64,000 bases of DNA from Atherix ibis. Lineage: Eukaryota > Arthropoda > Insecta > Diptera > Athericidae. The first letter of the stretch is position 1, and every line of letters begins with the position of its first letter. Positions 22,960 to 34,515 of the stretch are shown here, in pieces. The stretch lies in contig OY282609.1 in the NCBI GenBank assembly GCA_958298945.1, positions 65,320,220-65,384,219 of the forward strand. The letters are read 5' to 3'. The notes beneath the pieces are model-generated. The model was not told where the DNA came from. It ran no database searches and saw nothing but the letters and a program-made list of their open reading frames with translations. The position numbers were made by a program, and so were the translations under genes.

Positions 22960-25859
22960 TAAGAATAACTGCGCTGTTATTTAAAGCCTCAAAGTAATAA
23001 ATTTTCAAATATAAAACGTTTTTCGAATCTAAACGAAGCCGGTGACTTCAAGTTTCGGTTTCCTAGACGATATTGTTCTCATTTTTAGTAGGCTAGATCA
23101 GTTAGAGTTTACCACAGAATTGGCGGAAAGGAAGTATTGGATTTCCAAAAAGCAAATTATAGGTGAGTGCAGTATGCCCTATCCGAATTCTGAGTAGCTT
23201 TGTGCCCAGAATTCGGTTGGAATGTTGAGTTGACTGGATGGTTGGTAGTTGGATAGTAATACGTTTCAAAGGTCTCACTATTAGATTAGTCTGTATTTCT
23301 ACGTATGGTTGAATACATTGTTTACCATTTTGTTAGTAGGTGAGGTTAGAGAGATTCTTCAGTCAAGTAATCAGCACGATTATTTGTATTATTCCCACAT
23401 ACTCCTCCCTCCAACATAACTGGACACACTTATGCTGAATCTCTTTTTTCGTGAGTACAGGAGCATTCAATGGTAACATTTTTCAACGAATAGAATTTTT
23501 AAAGATCGGTAGCATTTTCAACTGCCATCTTTATTGCACAAAGCTCTCCATAGACTTCATTCCAAATTTCAGTGAATTTATATGCCAACAAGTAGCAAAC
23601 ACATAAATAAATAAATAAAAAAATACATTTCTTAATATGTACAAAAACAATAAAATATTGAAAAATCACAACAATATTCTTGAAAAAAAAATGGAATCAG
23701 AAAGACCCATTCACATTTGAAAAAACAAAAAAAAAAAATTAATTGTTTTCAAATATCACAAGTTCTCATAAATAATGATTATGTTTTAGAAAAGCTGGTT
23801 TTGAAAGAAGATTGACCTTTTAATATTCTGTGTATAAAATTTAAATTGATGCAAAAATTATAAAAAAAGAAAAATTTTGAAAACACATATTCTCAATATA
23901 ATAAAATTCATATGGATTAAAAGATTTATTAATATGGTATTCTTCTAATAGATTTATTGACGACAAAAAAAAAAGATCTTACAAAATTCTCTAATAAAGA
24001 TAGAACATTGAAAGATACCATTTTTATTGCTGTTTTGTTTTTTTTAGCGATAGAAAAAAAATTGATTTTGGTTTTAATTGCTGTCGTGCTATAAGAGTTC
24101 AACGGATATGTTATATGACTTTTTAAAACATCTTCTGAATGATATAAGAGAAGCATTAAAACTGAACTGAACCTAACGAGATACAAAAAGTATCAATGCC
24201 ACAAAACATGCAGGTAGGTAAATGACCTCCCCCAAAAAATCTATAATGCAAAAAGAAAATATTTTTACCTTCATAACATAACGAACAATTTTTTTTTTTT
24301 TTTTTTTTTAAAGAATTCGAGTTGAGTTGAATCAATCAGAAAACATCAAAAATCATCTTGTATTCATCCTCCGGTACTTTTGCATTGAGAGTCCAAACTT
24401 TCGTATGGAAGAAATACGCCCCAATGAAAAGCATCAATTCGAATGCGAATTTAATACATCTAATTAGGAGAGGATTTGATGGCCCGATGACGAATCAAAT
24501 ACGAAAAGGTGAAAGGCACTCACGTTGTGCTATTGTAATCGCATTACAATTATTCTTATATCGGTATTATGGGCAAAAATAATTACGATTAAAATCAACG
24601 ATAAATCGGTCGCCACCGCTGGTTAATATTTTCTTCTCGTGATCTTGTCTGATCTGTTTGGATATTTTCATAGTACGTGTATTTGGTATGGAATTTTTCG
24701 TCTTTATTTTCCAACATCAAATTCAACTTCCATTTCAATGCTGGTGGTATTCATAAATATGCTCAGAGTCATTCTCGTCCAATATTTTTTTGTTGTTCGT
24801 ATTTTTCGCTAGCAAAACAACCTTTTCGCCACCATCAAAACATAGAATATCTTGTAAATAAGCGTAACGCGTATAATAATATTTAATGTTATTGCCTTAG
24901 TTTACTCCACTTTATCTACAAGACCTAATAGACTGAGTAACACTCTGAACGGGTCAGACTGGCTAACCTTCTTCAGGTCATTTTAACCCTAACCTTTAAC
25001 TTGGAAAATTCTATGAATATCTCCAGTCAGCTGCCAGTCAACCAGTCACTGATCCCATTATTTTGTATACACTAACTTATCCACATTAGCCAGAATATTG
25101 TTCTACAGTTGTTTGAAGGTGAGCATAAAATGATAGAGCAAATGCTAAACTGGTTATTTGCTGTCAAAAACGTAGATTGTATCATTTTGATATCCTGTCC
25201 GACGCGCCGTATCAGTGTCAGTGGCACTGTGTCAAAAAATTCCCGAACACAAACGGTTATTCTCCAAATAAAAATTTCATCACAATTCATTGTAACAATG
25301 ATTGTCATCATTGTACTCGTAGCCATTGGTGAACATCTTCTGATTACCATCTTCATAATCACTAGTATTATTATATTCACAAACAGACTTAATGGTAATT
25401 AGGGGCTATTTTTGTAAAAATATCAAAGATTTTATTATCACACAAATATTTTTATACTTTTTATTAAGCTGTTTACTTTTTGAAAATAACACTCTAGCTT
25501 TTCTTTAACTTGTTATCTTATATAATACAATATTTTGGATAAAGAAGAGGACTAATTATATGCCTAAATATCCCCTCTAAAAATTTTAATTAAAACAATT
25601 AGTCAGTTAATGTTTAATCTGATCATTTTATATAAAAATGAACCTATCAAAAGTGTGCTGATGCAGCCTTGACATCGAATTCAAATAGTGACATAGCCGG
25701 AGTTTCCTTTTATTGTAGGACAAATGGTCTGAGTTGTCTTGGCGCTAACAATTTACATCTAAGCACAAATATTTCTACAAATATTATTTCATATATTAAG
25801 TAAGTGTAAGAATTCATTTTCAATTCATAAACATGTACAATATGTGACAGAAAATTAAT
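22960..25859. other. AT-rich DNA, no gene seen
   Basis: A less AT-rich patch at 23030-23420 and a 74-residue frame at 24358-24582 have no recognisable relatives. A poly-T run lies at about 24290-24310, and a short CCAGTCA-type repeat near 25026-25054. The 97-residue frame near 25109-25402 has a hydrophobic tail but no ATG at its start. Confidence 0.45.
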
Positions 25860-26077
25860 TTTTTTCTGATTTGAAAACATTCAAGTTATTATCGTTGTTT
25901 TGGGCACGTATTTCGGTCCTCCATTTGCGGAGGTGTTGTTTTCGGTCTTTGTAGAAGTGCATTAAGACTCGTTGATTACTTGGAGAACAAGAGAAATCCT
26001 TTTTTCCCACAAAAACTCGTTCATGGAGATGGCCGGGTGCCAACGGGTATCATCAGGGAAGAGCATCCAAATGTCTA

Positions 26078-27341
26078 CCAGGTGTATAAGCTTAAATCCC
26101 CTGTTTTTTAGTCAAAAAACACATGTTTTTTTTTCATAGAAAGCAAAAACAAATTTTTTCAAAGTACTTTCCCTCACATTTTTCGCATCTCTCGGGCAAT
26201 TTGTGGATACCACGCCAAAAAAAATTCCTTCTTTTTCGAGCCAAACCACTCATCAGCCATTTTCGGACGGCTGCGTAAGAATCGAAATGCTGCTCAGCGA
26301 GCGCGCGGCCCATCGACGAAAACAGGTGGTAGTCGGAAGGGACCACGTCTGGTGAATAAGCGAGGTGGGGTAGCACCTCCCAGTTGAGTGTCTTCAAGTA
26401 GTTTCGGACCATTTTTGACGATGGTGCGTTGTCGTGGAGGAAAATCAGCTTGTCATGTTTTTGTTGATAATTCGTCCTTTTTTTCACGAAGATCACTGTG
26501 CAATTTGATCGGTTGTTGGTGGTAGCGGTAGGCATTGACACTTTTACCAGGTTTCAATATCTCATAGTAGACGATACCCTGCTGATCCCACCAAACGTAC
26601 AGCATCGTCTTCCGTCCGAAGCGATTTGGTCTTGGGGAAGATGTTGATGGTTGGCCGGGATCAACCCACGATTTCTTGCGTTTAGGATTCTCGAAATATA
26701 TCCACTTTTCATCGCCTGGCCAAAATCCGATGCAGGAACGACTTTCTTTTTTGTCAGGCGAGCAAGATTTCGCATGTGTTTTGGCGTCGCTCCATCTGCC
26801 TATCGTTCAATTCACGTGGCACCCATTTTCCGATCTTTTCAATCTTCCCCATGGCATGCAGACGCAATGAAATGGCTGGTTGAGTAACACCCAATTGCTC
26901 CACGAGCATTTTTTACGATTGGGTATCGTTTTCGTCCAAAAGAGCCTGCAATTGATGGTACTCAACCTTCCTAGGCCGATTTTCACGCTTATTGTCCCAC
27001 AAGTCAAAATTACCGTCTTTGAACCAACGAAACCTATCTCGGCAGGTTGTTTCCGATAAAGCACTGTCACCATAGGAATAAGCATTCAATGCGATTCGGC
27101 AACCGATTTCTTCAAATTGAAGCAGAAAAGCAGAGCTTCCGGCATATGCTCTTTTTCTGGCACAAAACTAGACATGATTACCAAAGGAAAAATGTATGTT
27201 GCTGTATGAAATTGCTGACAATGTGCACTGATTAATGTTTACAAATGTCAAACTCATAAAAAAAAAGTATGGCGTGCCCATTGTAGCTTAATACGCTTAT
27301 TGACGCCATCTATGACTTAACAGCGGATTTAAGCTTATACA
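26078..27341 (-). mobile_element. Group M mariner copy 3, nested in F
   Basis: The transposase-3' end is intact (TA at 26076-26077, then CCAGGTGTATAAGCTTAAAT). The transposase-5' end matches up to GCTTATAC (27340) but the final CCTGG and TA are replaced by AATGTC. The same AATGTC lies just outside the other end (26070-26075). Length and leader layout are otherwise like the other M copies. Confidence 0.9.
26134..27145 (-). pseudogene. Mariner transposase pseudogene (group M copy 3)
   Basis: The start codon is at 27145. N-terminal blocks, the HELNDRQMER-like linker and CEILL are recognisable but frame-shifted. At the first catalytic block the sequence HRILARR followed by a stop replaces HRIVTGDEKW. 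The second Asp block reads LHDNAPSSK, with the histidine and threonine codons lost. The third reads AYSPDVVPSDYHLF and keeps its Asp. The normal stop after GKYFE has mutated from TAA to AAA, so the final frame runs on to 26134. Confidence 0.85.
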
Positions 27342-27670
27342 ATGTCCGACCTAATGTGAAGATCACTATTTATGAGCCTTTCAAGGAGGCCTGATAGTTG
27401 TCCATGTTGAAGGCTTCTTTGAGCGAAGTTCGTCTTCCTCTGTCTCTCAGCCTTTCAAAAATGCCTTAAACGACTGTAAAACTTATGCTCTTGATAAGAA
27501 ATGTTCCATATAAGGGTGGAGTAGCTACCGGACCAGGTTGAAACTTGTACTACACGCCTTGGAGAGATTGACCTAAAGAGGGAAAATCCGTACTGCTGCC
27601 GGATCGCTCTCAGTGCTGCCGCTCTCATTACTTATTCGCAACACCTCGTATGTGGTATAGAAAAAAGTTT

Positions 27671-27996
27671 TAGACAATAACTAAGGTGGAATAAAAATTA
27701 ACAATAATAATAATTTTATTTGCCTGGGAGTTAGCTACTTTATAAAAGCAAAAATCATCTTCCACACGAAAAGGAAAAGAGACACGGAAGTTCTTATTCT
27801 AATTTTTTTAGTAGCAAAATCCTAAGAAGCCTCTAGTCTATGGCACCACACTACTTATACTTAGTATATCTTCTTTTTTCTGTGTACTAATTTTTTTCCA
27901 TTTACATTAATAAATTAAAAATTTCTTTTTTGTTATGTTATAATTTGTTTTCTCATCAGAATTACGAATATAATAGAACAAAACTTAATGTTATAA
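27671..27996 (+). repeat. Unclassified dispersed repeat, copy 1
   Basis: Clearly homologous to 48479-48860 in the same orientation. Shared blocks include AATAATAATTTTATTT, a GTTAGCTAC/GTTGGCTAC motif, AAGCCTCTAG followed by TATGGCA, ACTTATACTTAGTATAT, and AATTACGAATATAATA near the right edge. No coding potential and no obvious inverted or long terminal repeats. It could be the tail of a non-LTR element or a MITE/SINE-like sequence. Confidence 0.8.
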
Positions 27997-30900
27997 GAAA
28001 AGAGCTTTGGTGTAAGACTTTAACAGGAGAAATTTTAAATAATAACAAAAAAATATTCAAATATTTTCTAGTAGATAATTTTTGTATACCAATATTTGAT
28101 ATAAAACATTAATAGAAAAATTCTACTTCAACTGATATTTATCAAATACACGTGTATTGTGGGCGAATACCTCTCAAGAAAATATTCACCGGTTAGCTCA
28201 TCAGTCATCTAATATTTAAGATTGTAAATCTGATGTAACATATTTTGAACGTATGCAAATGACTAAGCAATGTACTGTAATTTTTCATTCTTACGAATTA
28301 TCTCAGTTGTATGTCCAAAATATGATCATATATCAGAAAAAAAAACTTTAGTAAGATAGTGTGAAATTATTCCAATAGCACATAAAACCTTATTAGAAAT
28401 GACTTGGTAATTTCAGAAACAATATTAAATTATAGAGAGTAAATTTCAAAGAAATATTATTCACCCATCAAGTAAGTTCTTAACTTTATTTTATTTTTCC
28501 ATTTTTTCTTATACTATTCATACTATTATAATCTAATTTGTACTGAGGGCAATTTCCTTCAAACGAAATTCTTGACTTTTCGAGGTCTTTGCTTAACAAT
28601 CAGTTCGACCATATTCATCCCATATAAGAAAATTTTTTCGTTAGTTTTTAGAATCTAACTTTAAATAAAATTTGTTGAAATTCAAAGTATGAATTTAAAC
28701 ATATTATAAGACTCTTCAAGAATATCAGAATAGATGACCTCAGAATCGATGACAATAACAACATAGAGATCCACACTAAAAAATTATCATAAAGAGAACA
28801 GCAAGTCAGCAAAACTGTTAACTAACTCAACTTAACATACTAACTAACCAAAAGGCTATAAGATCTTAGCCAGTAAGATGGCTAATCCAGCAACTAAAAG
28901 TAGTCAAAAAACCATTAAAAAATTCTTCGGATTTTCGTTTCTTTAAATTTTTTTACTTTGGCTAGCTAGAAGCTTCTTTGTAAGCGCCCCTTATCTGCCC
29001 AATTCTCTTTTCCTTCATTGTTTAGATATTGTTCTTATAATCTATAGTCTTCTCGACATTCCAGAACTAAATTCAAAACCAGCCAAAAATTTACAATTAG
29101 CCACCATCCGAATTTTATGTTACTCGTAGTCTATGCTAGTACCTGATTCGTTCTCGTTTCTCGGAGATTTCGTTAAATTTCTTTGGATTTTCCACTTTGA
29201 TCTTCTCTGTATTTTATAACCCATTCTAAACCTTCTTTAATCTGCTATAAAAAAATCCAATCTAATGTTCTATTCTTAAATTTAATGTACGAAAATGTTG
29301 ATTTGTCGAAATTTCGTAGAATATCACAACAGCATGTTGTCCATTTTCGTAATCAGCACGTTCTTTTTTAGGACTAGGGTCGAAAGAATCGAATCACTGT
29401 AGTTCAATTTGTTTGTTGTTTTTATTATTGAAGGTATTTTGAGTTTCGAATTTATTTTTTAGGTCTAACATTTTTTTGTTTGTTTGAAACTTTTAAAATT
29501 AATGATGGTATTTTTTGTGTATATGCTGCCAACAGTATAAGCTGAATGATAAATAAGCAAAACATAGTAGACTAAAGGGTCGCAAGGTAAATCCTAAGAA
29601 AAAGTTTTTCAACAACAGAAGAAGTTCACCTAAAAAGCGAGACGGAATAGAAAAAGTATTAAAATTCGACCTTGCAAATATATTTCCAATAATAGGGATG
29701 ACCGAATAACAAATATTGAAGGACGAAGAAGTCTTTGAATTGGATTTTAATTAATATCCTCTTCGGTTCTTACCAATTTTACTTTTATATTTTCGAAAAG
29801 ATAAATTTTATTCCTTTCCAAGAAAATTGGAACATAAAATATTGACTTTAATCGAATTTCAAAGCGTTTCTGAGTTCACGAACGAAATGTGGCAGAATTT
29901 ATTATTTTGTATAACGACAGTACAGATTGAAAATATTTTTGGGGAGAAACCCCAGATCCGTGAGGTATGTATTTATCGTATTTGATTATAGTGGTTTTTT
30001 TCATTTCTTTTTTATATGAAATTAAGTTCAAAATAAAAGAAAAACGAGACTATAAAAATTCTTTTCTAAAATTATTTTTCTAAAAATATTATATCTATTG
30101 TAATTTAAAAATATTCTAAGATCATTAATCATTAGAATTAGCGAAGCTCATCAATGAAAAATTACTTTTCGTTCGTTTGTTTGCCTGGTTGTACATCCAC
30201 AATCAAGAATTCTATCGTTTTTACTGCCATAATTATAAAAAGTTTAGAATAGAATTATTTTAAAAAAAAAACAACACTATAGAAAAAATGCGAAATAAAT
30301 AAAATAAATAATAGAAGATGTTTAAAAGTAATAAATTATAGCATTGAACTTCTGATAGTTGTGGGCAATTATTCATTATGTTATATAATTTCAATTTATA
30401 ATTGGTTTGTCACGTTTATATTTATGATAATACGGCATATCTAAGAGCAATAGAATCACTTCAAATAATGAATTATGACTATTGAAGAGAACAGGTAATA
30501 AACTTTAGACAATATGAGATGCTAAAACATTTTTAATATATTCTCCGTAATTTTACAATTTTTTAAATTGATTTCAAAAACTTTAATTAATATAAGTAAT
30601 AGTGAAGATAATGATATATTTATAGTTAATATTATAAAATTATTTAAAAAAAGGAAACATTTTAAGAATAACTCTTCTACACGTACAATTTAAGGATAGT
30701 CTACTCAACTGAATATCATTTTTTAACTCCTATAACAGTAATCTTATAAAGTACCAGGAAACACAAATTTATTATGGGAAATACATTTTTTTTGCTACAA
30801 AAATTAGTCCAATAATTGCTATGTTATCAAATTTGGCGGAGAAAAAAAAATATAAATTTAAATCAGACCATTCAAAATAAATTTGATAAAAAAATAAAAA

Positions 30901-31023
30901 ATATACAGCAAAAATTTTGAATTTCCTCAACTTTATATTACTTTTGAGGTAAAAATAATTGTTTTTCAATAATGGGGAAAAAATATAAAATCATATGATG
31001 GGAAATAACACGCATGCCTCATC
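27997..31023. other. AT-rich DNA, no gene seen
   Basis: No supported coding or repeat feature. Frames present are short and low-complexity. Confidence 0.5.
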
Positions 31024-31483
31024 TATTGGGTTGGCAACTAAGTGATTGCAGATTTTAAATAAGAAGAATTTTTACTTAAAAATAGAACTTTATTCAATTC
31101 GTTTTTGTCGATGACCCTTCAGGTAGTAAGCTAAAAAGTTGAATTAAATGTGATTTTACATCATCAGCGTCAGTAAAAATTTTACCATTTAAGGAGTTCT
31201 GCATGGAACGAAATAAATGGTAATCTATCTGAAGGCGCTATATGGTGGATGATACAACACATCTCAACCTAATTCCAATAATTTTTCCAAATGACCAAAG
31301 ATGTGTGCGGCTTTGCACCCTTACGATTTGCCACTTCTGTCCACTTTTCTTGAACTGCATTGCTCAGTTTGACGGGTTTGTTGAACGTACACGGTGGAAT
31401 TAATTAGTTACTTTAAATTAGTTCAAAGTGCAGAATTCCTTTATAATCCCACCAAATCTTCGTTTGATGTCGTCTGAGGTGGT

Positions 31484-31600
31484 TCATCTCGCATCACCAA
31501 CGATCGTTTCCGATTAATGTTGTTGTAAACTATCCAGTTTTTGTCTCTGGATAGTTTACAACAACGTTAATCGGAAACGATCGTGGGTGATGCGAGATGA
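31484..31600. repeat. 54-bp inverted repeat in A transposase
   Basis: Arms 31484-31537 and 31547-31600 are reverse complements with two mismatches around a 9-nt loop. The left arm is the A transposase segment coding WIVYNNINRKRS and the following residues (minus strand). The right arm is an inverted copy of it. The fold-back point coincides with the codons expected for GDEK at the first catalytic Asp. Normal A sequence does not continue beyond the right arm. Confidence 0.92.
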
Positions 31601-32327
31601 TCGTACTTATTGATCATTAAATTCTCTCTTCTCCTTTTTACAATATATATGAAGATAAAGCACACACATTTAATCATATATTAATTCCGATTACTAAAAT
31701 ATGCAGTCAATATATTTATGCAAACTTTAATTGCAATATCAAAATCTGATGTGGTCTAATTGCGGAAACAATTTGACGAGAAAAAATCCGACCCCAATTA
31801 TTGATATTTTATTATGGAAAATGTCATAATTTGAATTGAATTGAAATAAATAATATTACTGGTGACACATTAAGTTATTCAAGTGATGTAGTGCTTATAT
31901 TAAAGAAATAAATGGAAAAGTAGTAAAATCAATCAGCGTGAAACGACGATATAAGTAAAATTATTACCAAAATCCCTCCCTAAGTTTACGACTACTGAAG
32001 CGCATAAATTATTGTATTTTTTGCAAGCCATAAAAATAAACACATTTTTTGTAAAATAAACACATTTTGCCAAGCAGTGTGATAGGAACTAAGTTTGAAT
32101 GCCATGTGAAATGAAGGAATTTGACAGCGCATGGCAATGCACGAAAAACCGAATTGACATGCGTAAAGGCTTTGCGTGCTATGAAATGTCAGGTGAACAT
32201 ACGAAGATGAGTCATATTTTTACATGGCAAAAATTAACAGGTGGTGTAATATGGTACGCTATCTACATGGATATAGTTACATGGCATCGTCTTTTGCCAT
32301 ATTATAACTTGGCTATTCTACCATGTA

Positions 32328-33815
32328 CCAGGTGTATAAGCTTAAATACGCTGTTTGGTCATAGATAACGTGAGTGAGCGTATTAAGCTATCATGGGCAC
32401 GCCATACTTTTTTTTTATGAGTTTGACATCTGCCAACATTAATCAGTGCACATTGTCAGCAATTGTGCCAGAAAAAGAGCATATGCGGGAAGCTCTGCTT
32501 TTCTGCTTCAATTTGAAGAAATCGGCTGTCGAATCGCATCAAATGAAATTGAAAATCCAAGAAATTGCGCTCGCAGTGTCGGTAAAGACATATACTTTTT
32601 TTTGTAAGTAGCATTATCGATAGAAAAGCTGTCAAAATTTCAGCTCGATCCATAGCGTAGGTTAATTTCTATCGTCGATTAAAGTTAACGACATTTATTT
32701 GTACATAACAATGGAAAAAAGTGAGTTTAGGGCTGTCATCAAACATCTCCATTTGAAAGGCTTAAGCCCGAAAGAAATCAAAGCCGAGTTGGATGCAGTT
32801 CATGGCACATCTGCATCTGTGTTTGCGATGGTTTACAATTGGGTGAATGAATTTAAACGTGGCCGTTCATCCACAAAAGATGAACATCGTTCTGGACGCC
32901 CAGTTGAGGTGTCTACTCCTGAAATCATCGACAAAATACACGATCTGATTTTGAACGATCGGCTAATTAAAGTGCGCGAATTAGTTGAGGCCACGGGCAT
33001 ATCACAAGGTACAGTCGCTTCAATTTTGCATGAAAAATTGTCTGTGAAAAAAATTTCGGCAAGATGGGTGCCGCGTTTGCTCTCAGAGGAGAATAAGCGC
33101 AATCGTGCAGTGGACTCTGAGGCTATGTTGGCACTCTTTCATCGCAATCCTGCCGAATTCCTTCGTCGATATGTCACTGTGGACGAAACCTGGATACACT
33201 GCTACACTCCAGAAACGAAGAGAAAGTCATCACAATGGATTTTCAAGGGTGAACGGGCTCCGAAGAAGGCAAAAACTTTGCCATCGGCCGGCAAGGTGAT
33301 GGCCACGGTCTTTTGGGATTCGCAGGGCATCACTTTTATCGACTACTTGGAAAAAGTAAAAACAATAACAGAAGCGTATTACGCGTCGTTATTGCAACGG
33401 TTAAGCGAGGAAATCAAAGAGAAACGCCCCCATCTGAAGAAGAAAAAAATCCTCTTGCATCAGGACAATGCGCGTGTGCACACCTGCGCAGTTTCCCTGG
33501 CCAAAATTGTGGAATTGAGAATGGAATTGTTGCAGCATCCCGCTTATTCACCAGATTTGGCCCCGAGTGACTATTTATTTTTCCCCAATCTGAAGAAATG
33601 GCTTGGCGGACGACGGTTCACTTCCAACGAGGACGTCATTGATCAAACGGATTAGTATTTTGCAGAACTTCCGAAATCCTATTTTTTGGACGGGATAAAA
33701 ATTTTGGAAAAACGGTTGGCAGAGCTAAAAGGAGATTATATTGAAAAATAAAATTTTTTTTTTTAAAAAACAGTTTTTTTCCATCTTTTTCTAAGGATTT
33801 ATTGAACGACCCTCG
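32328..33815 (+). mobile_element. Hybrid mariner: M 5' end joined to B body
   Basis: The left end is a good group M end (TA at 32326-32327, then CCAGGTGTATAAGCTTAAAT). M leader and first codons (MREALLFCFNLKKSAVESH) continue to about 32546. After a short unassigned stretch the sequence becomes the leader and gene of a different mariner (B), ending with ATTTATTGAACGACCCTCG and TA (33816-33817). The B 5' inverted repeat is absent. The two outer ends therefore belong to different families and do not pair. Confidence 0.85.
32711..33751 (+). pseudogene. Group B mariner transposase, one premature stop
   Basis: From ATG at 32711 the frame is open for 314 residues to TAG at 33653-33655. The same frame then continues (YFAELPKSYFLDGIK, ending KGDYIEK) to TAA at 33749-33751, giving the usual length of about 345 residues if the stop is ignored. 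The DNA-binding half shows WVNEFKRGRSSTKDEHRSG and the linker motif ARWVPRLL. The catalytic triad is complete: D158 in VTVDETW, D252 in HQDNARVH and D287 in SPDLAPSDY, with 34 residues between the last two. The gene resembles the irritans/mellifera-like mariners that carry VTVDETW and WDSQG. The lost tail of about 31 residues includes the conserved end, so activity is doubtful. Confidence 0.9.
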
Positions 33816-33817
33816 TA

Positions 33818-34051
33818 TGACGATCTGAATCGATAATGGCCTTGATATGGGTCTCATCAGCTTCAGCATTTTTTAGTGAAAAATCATCAGAATAAAATTT
33901 AGCAAACCAATTTTGACACTGCCTTTCTTTCAAGGCTTCATTCCCATATACGGCAATAACTTCTTGTGTTCCTGCGATGCGTTTTTGACTTTTCGGAAAT
34001 AATACAATAAAATATGTTTAAAATGCACGTCTTGTCCTTCCGTTTTTAAAT
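33818..34051 (-). pseudogene. Group A transposase, N-terminal remnant
   Basis: Minus-strand codons read HFKHILLYYFRK, a frame-shifted stretch, then ALKERQCQNWFAKFYSDDFSL and ADETHIKAIIDSDRH. This matches the first helix-turn-helix and linker of a mariner transposase. It is cut at 33817 by the inserted hybrid. The rest of the protein is on the far side of that insertion, and the segment between the linker and the first Asp was not found. Confidence 0.75.
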
Positions 34052-34403
34052 TTGAATGAAAACAAAACTAAATAGATAAACGATACAATTTTTTACTAAA
34101 TTAAAGGGGGAAGTCCAAACAACATGAAAACAATATAGGTTAGGTTCTTTGAATACGTTGGCGTGACAAAAGAATGAGCTAATAGCATCTATTGACAAAA
34201 TTCGCAATCACTTAGTTGCCAAGCCAATAGTAACAAAATGGCTTACGACAACTCCAGGTGATAATAGGATACACAAACTCGTCTAATAGAAGGAGTTTCT
34301 TATTGAGTCATTGGCTAATAACTGCTAAATCGGTAAAAAAAAACAAAGGACAAACAGACTGGACTAACTAAATAACCATTGTAAAATTCTAAGAAAGGAA
34401 CTT

Positions 34404-34515
34404 CTCAGAATTTTGATTAGGCATACTCCACTTACCCATGATTTCCTATTTGGTAACCAATCTCATCTTTCATGCCATATTTTGAACGAATACCTCAACC
34501 CAGGATTTATTTTTG
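34404..34515 (+). mobile_element. Non-LTR retrotransposon fragment (end of RNase H/ORF2)
   Basis: Plus-strand codons read LRILIRHTPLTHDFLFGN and, after a damaged stretch, HILNEYLNP. This fits the conserved LRIGHTRLTH...HILTECP tail that follows RNase H in I-, Jockey- and related non-LTR elements. The same LTHDFLYGN wording occurs in the larger remnant at 42960-44570, so the two are probably the same family. It is very short and its boundaries are uncertain. Confidence 0.6.

Larger units (their letters stand above)
25860..27648 (-). mobile_element. Group F mariner remnant split by an M element
   Basis: On the minus strand the F 5' end lies at 27648 (ACACCTCG then TA, plus-strand reading). The next roughly 80 bp (27570-27648) match the 5' leader of the F copy at 51104. 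After the M element (26078-27341) the F sequence resumes at about 26070 with codons for PAISMNEFLW, equivalent to TAISINEFL in the copy at 51104. The sequence decays towards 25860 and the 3' end is not identifiable. The M insertion is therefore younger than this F copy. Confidence 0.7.
31026..34227 (-). mobile_element. Group A mariner interrupted by an M/B hybrid
   Basis: Matching ends TTGGGTTGGCAACTAAGTGA (31026-) and the reverse complement, ending GTTGCCAAGCCAA (-34227), each bordered by TA. The minus-strand 5' half lies at 33818-34227 and the catalytic/C-terminal half at 31026-31600. The catalytic half has WIVYNNINRKRS, ANRKGAKPHTS and YHPPYSA-like fragments with many stops. Between the halves are a fold-back (31484-31600), about 700 bp of unassigned DNA (31601-32327) and the M/B hybrid (32328-33815). 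The hybrid's right TA (33816-33817) sits in the A codons after IIDSDRH. The A element is therefore older than what it holds. Confidence 0.85.

Noticed and set aside
24358..24582. 74-residue open frame in a GC-richer patch
   Set aside because: No recognisable domain, no splice context and no repeat similarity. Frames of this size are expected by chance.
25109..25402. 97-residue frame with a hydrophobic C-terminus, possible membrane protein
   Set aside because: It does not begin with ATG and its hydrophobicity comes from ATT/GTA-rich sequence. An overlapping antisense frame of similar length exists.
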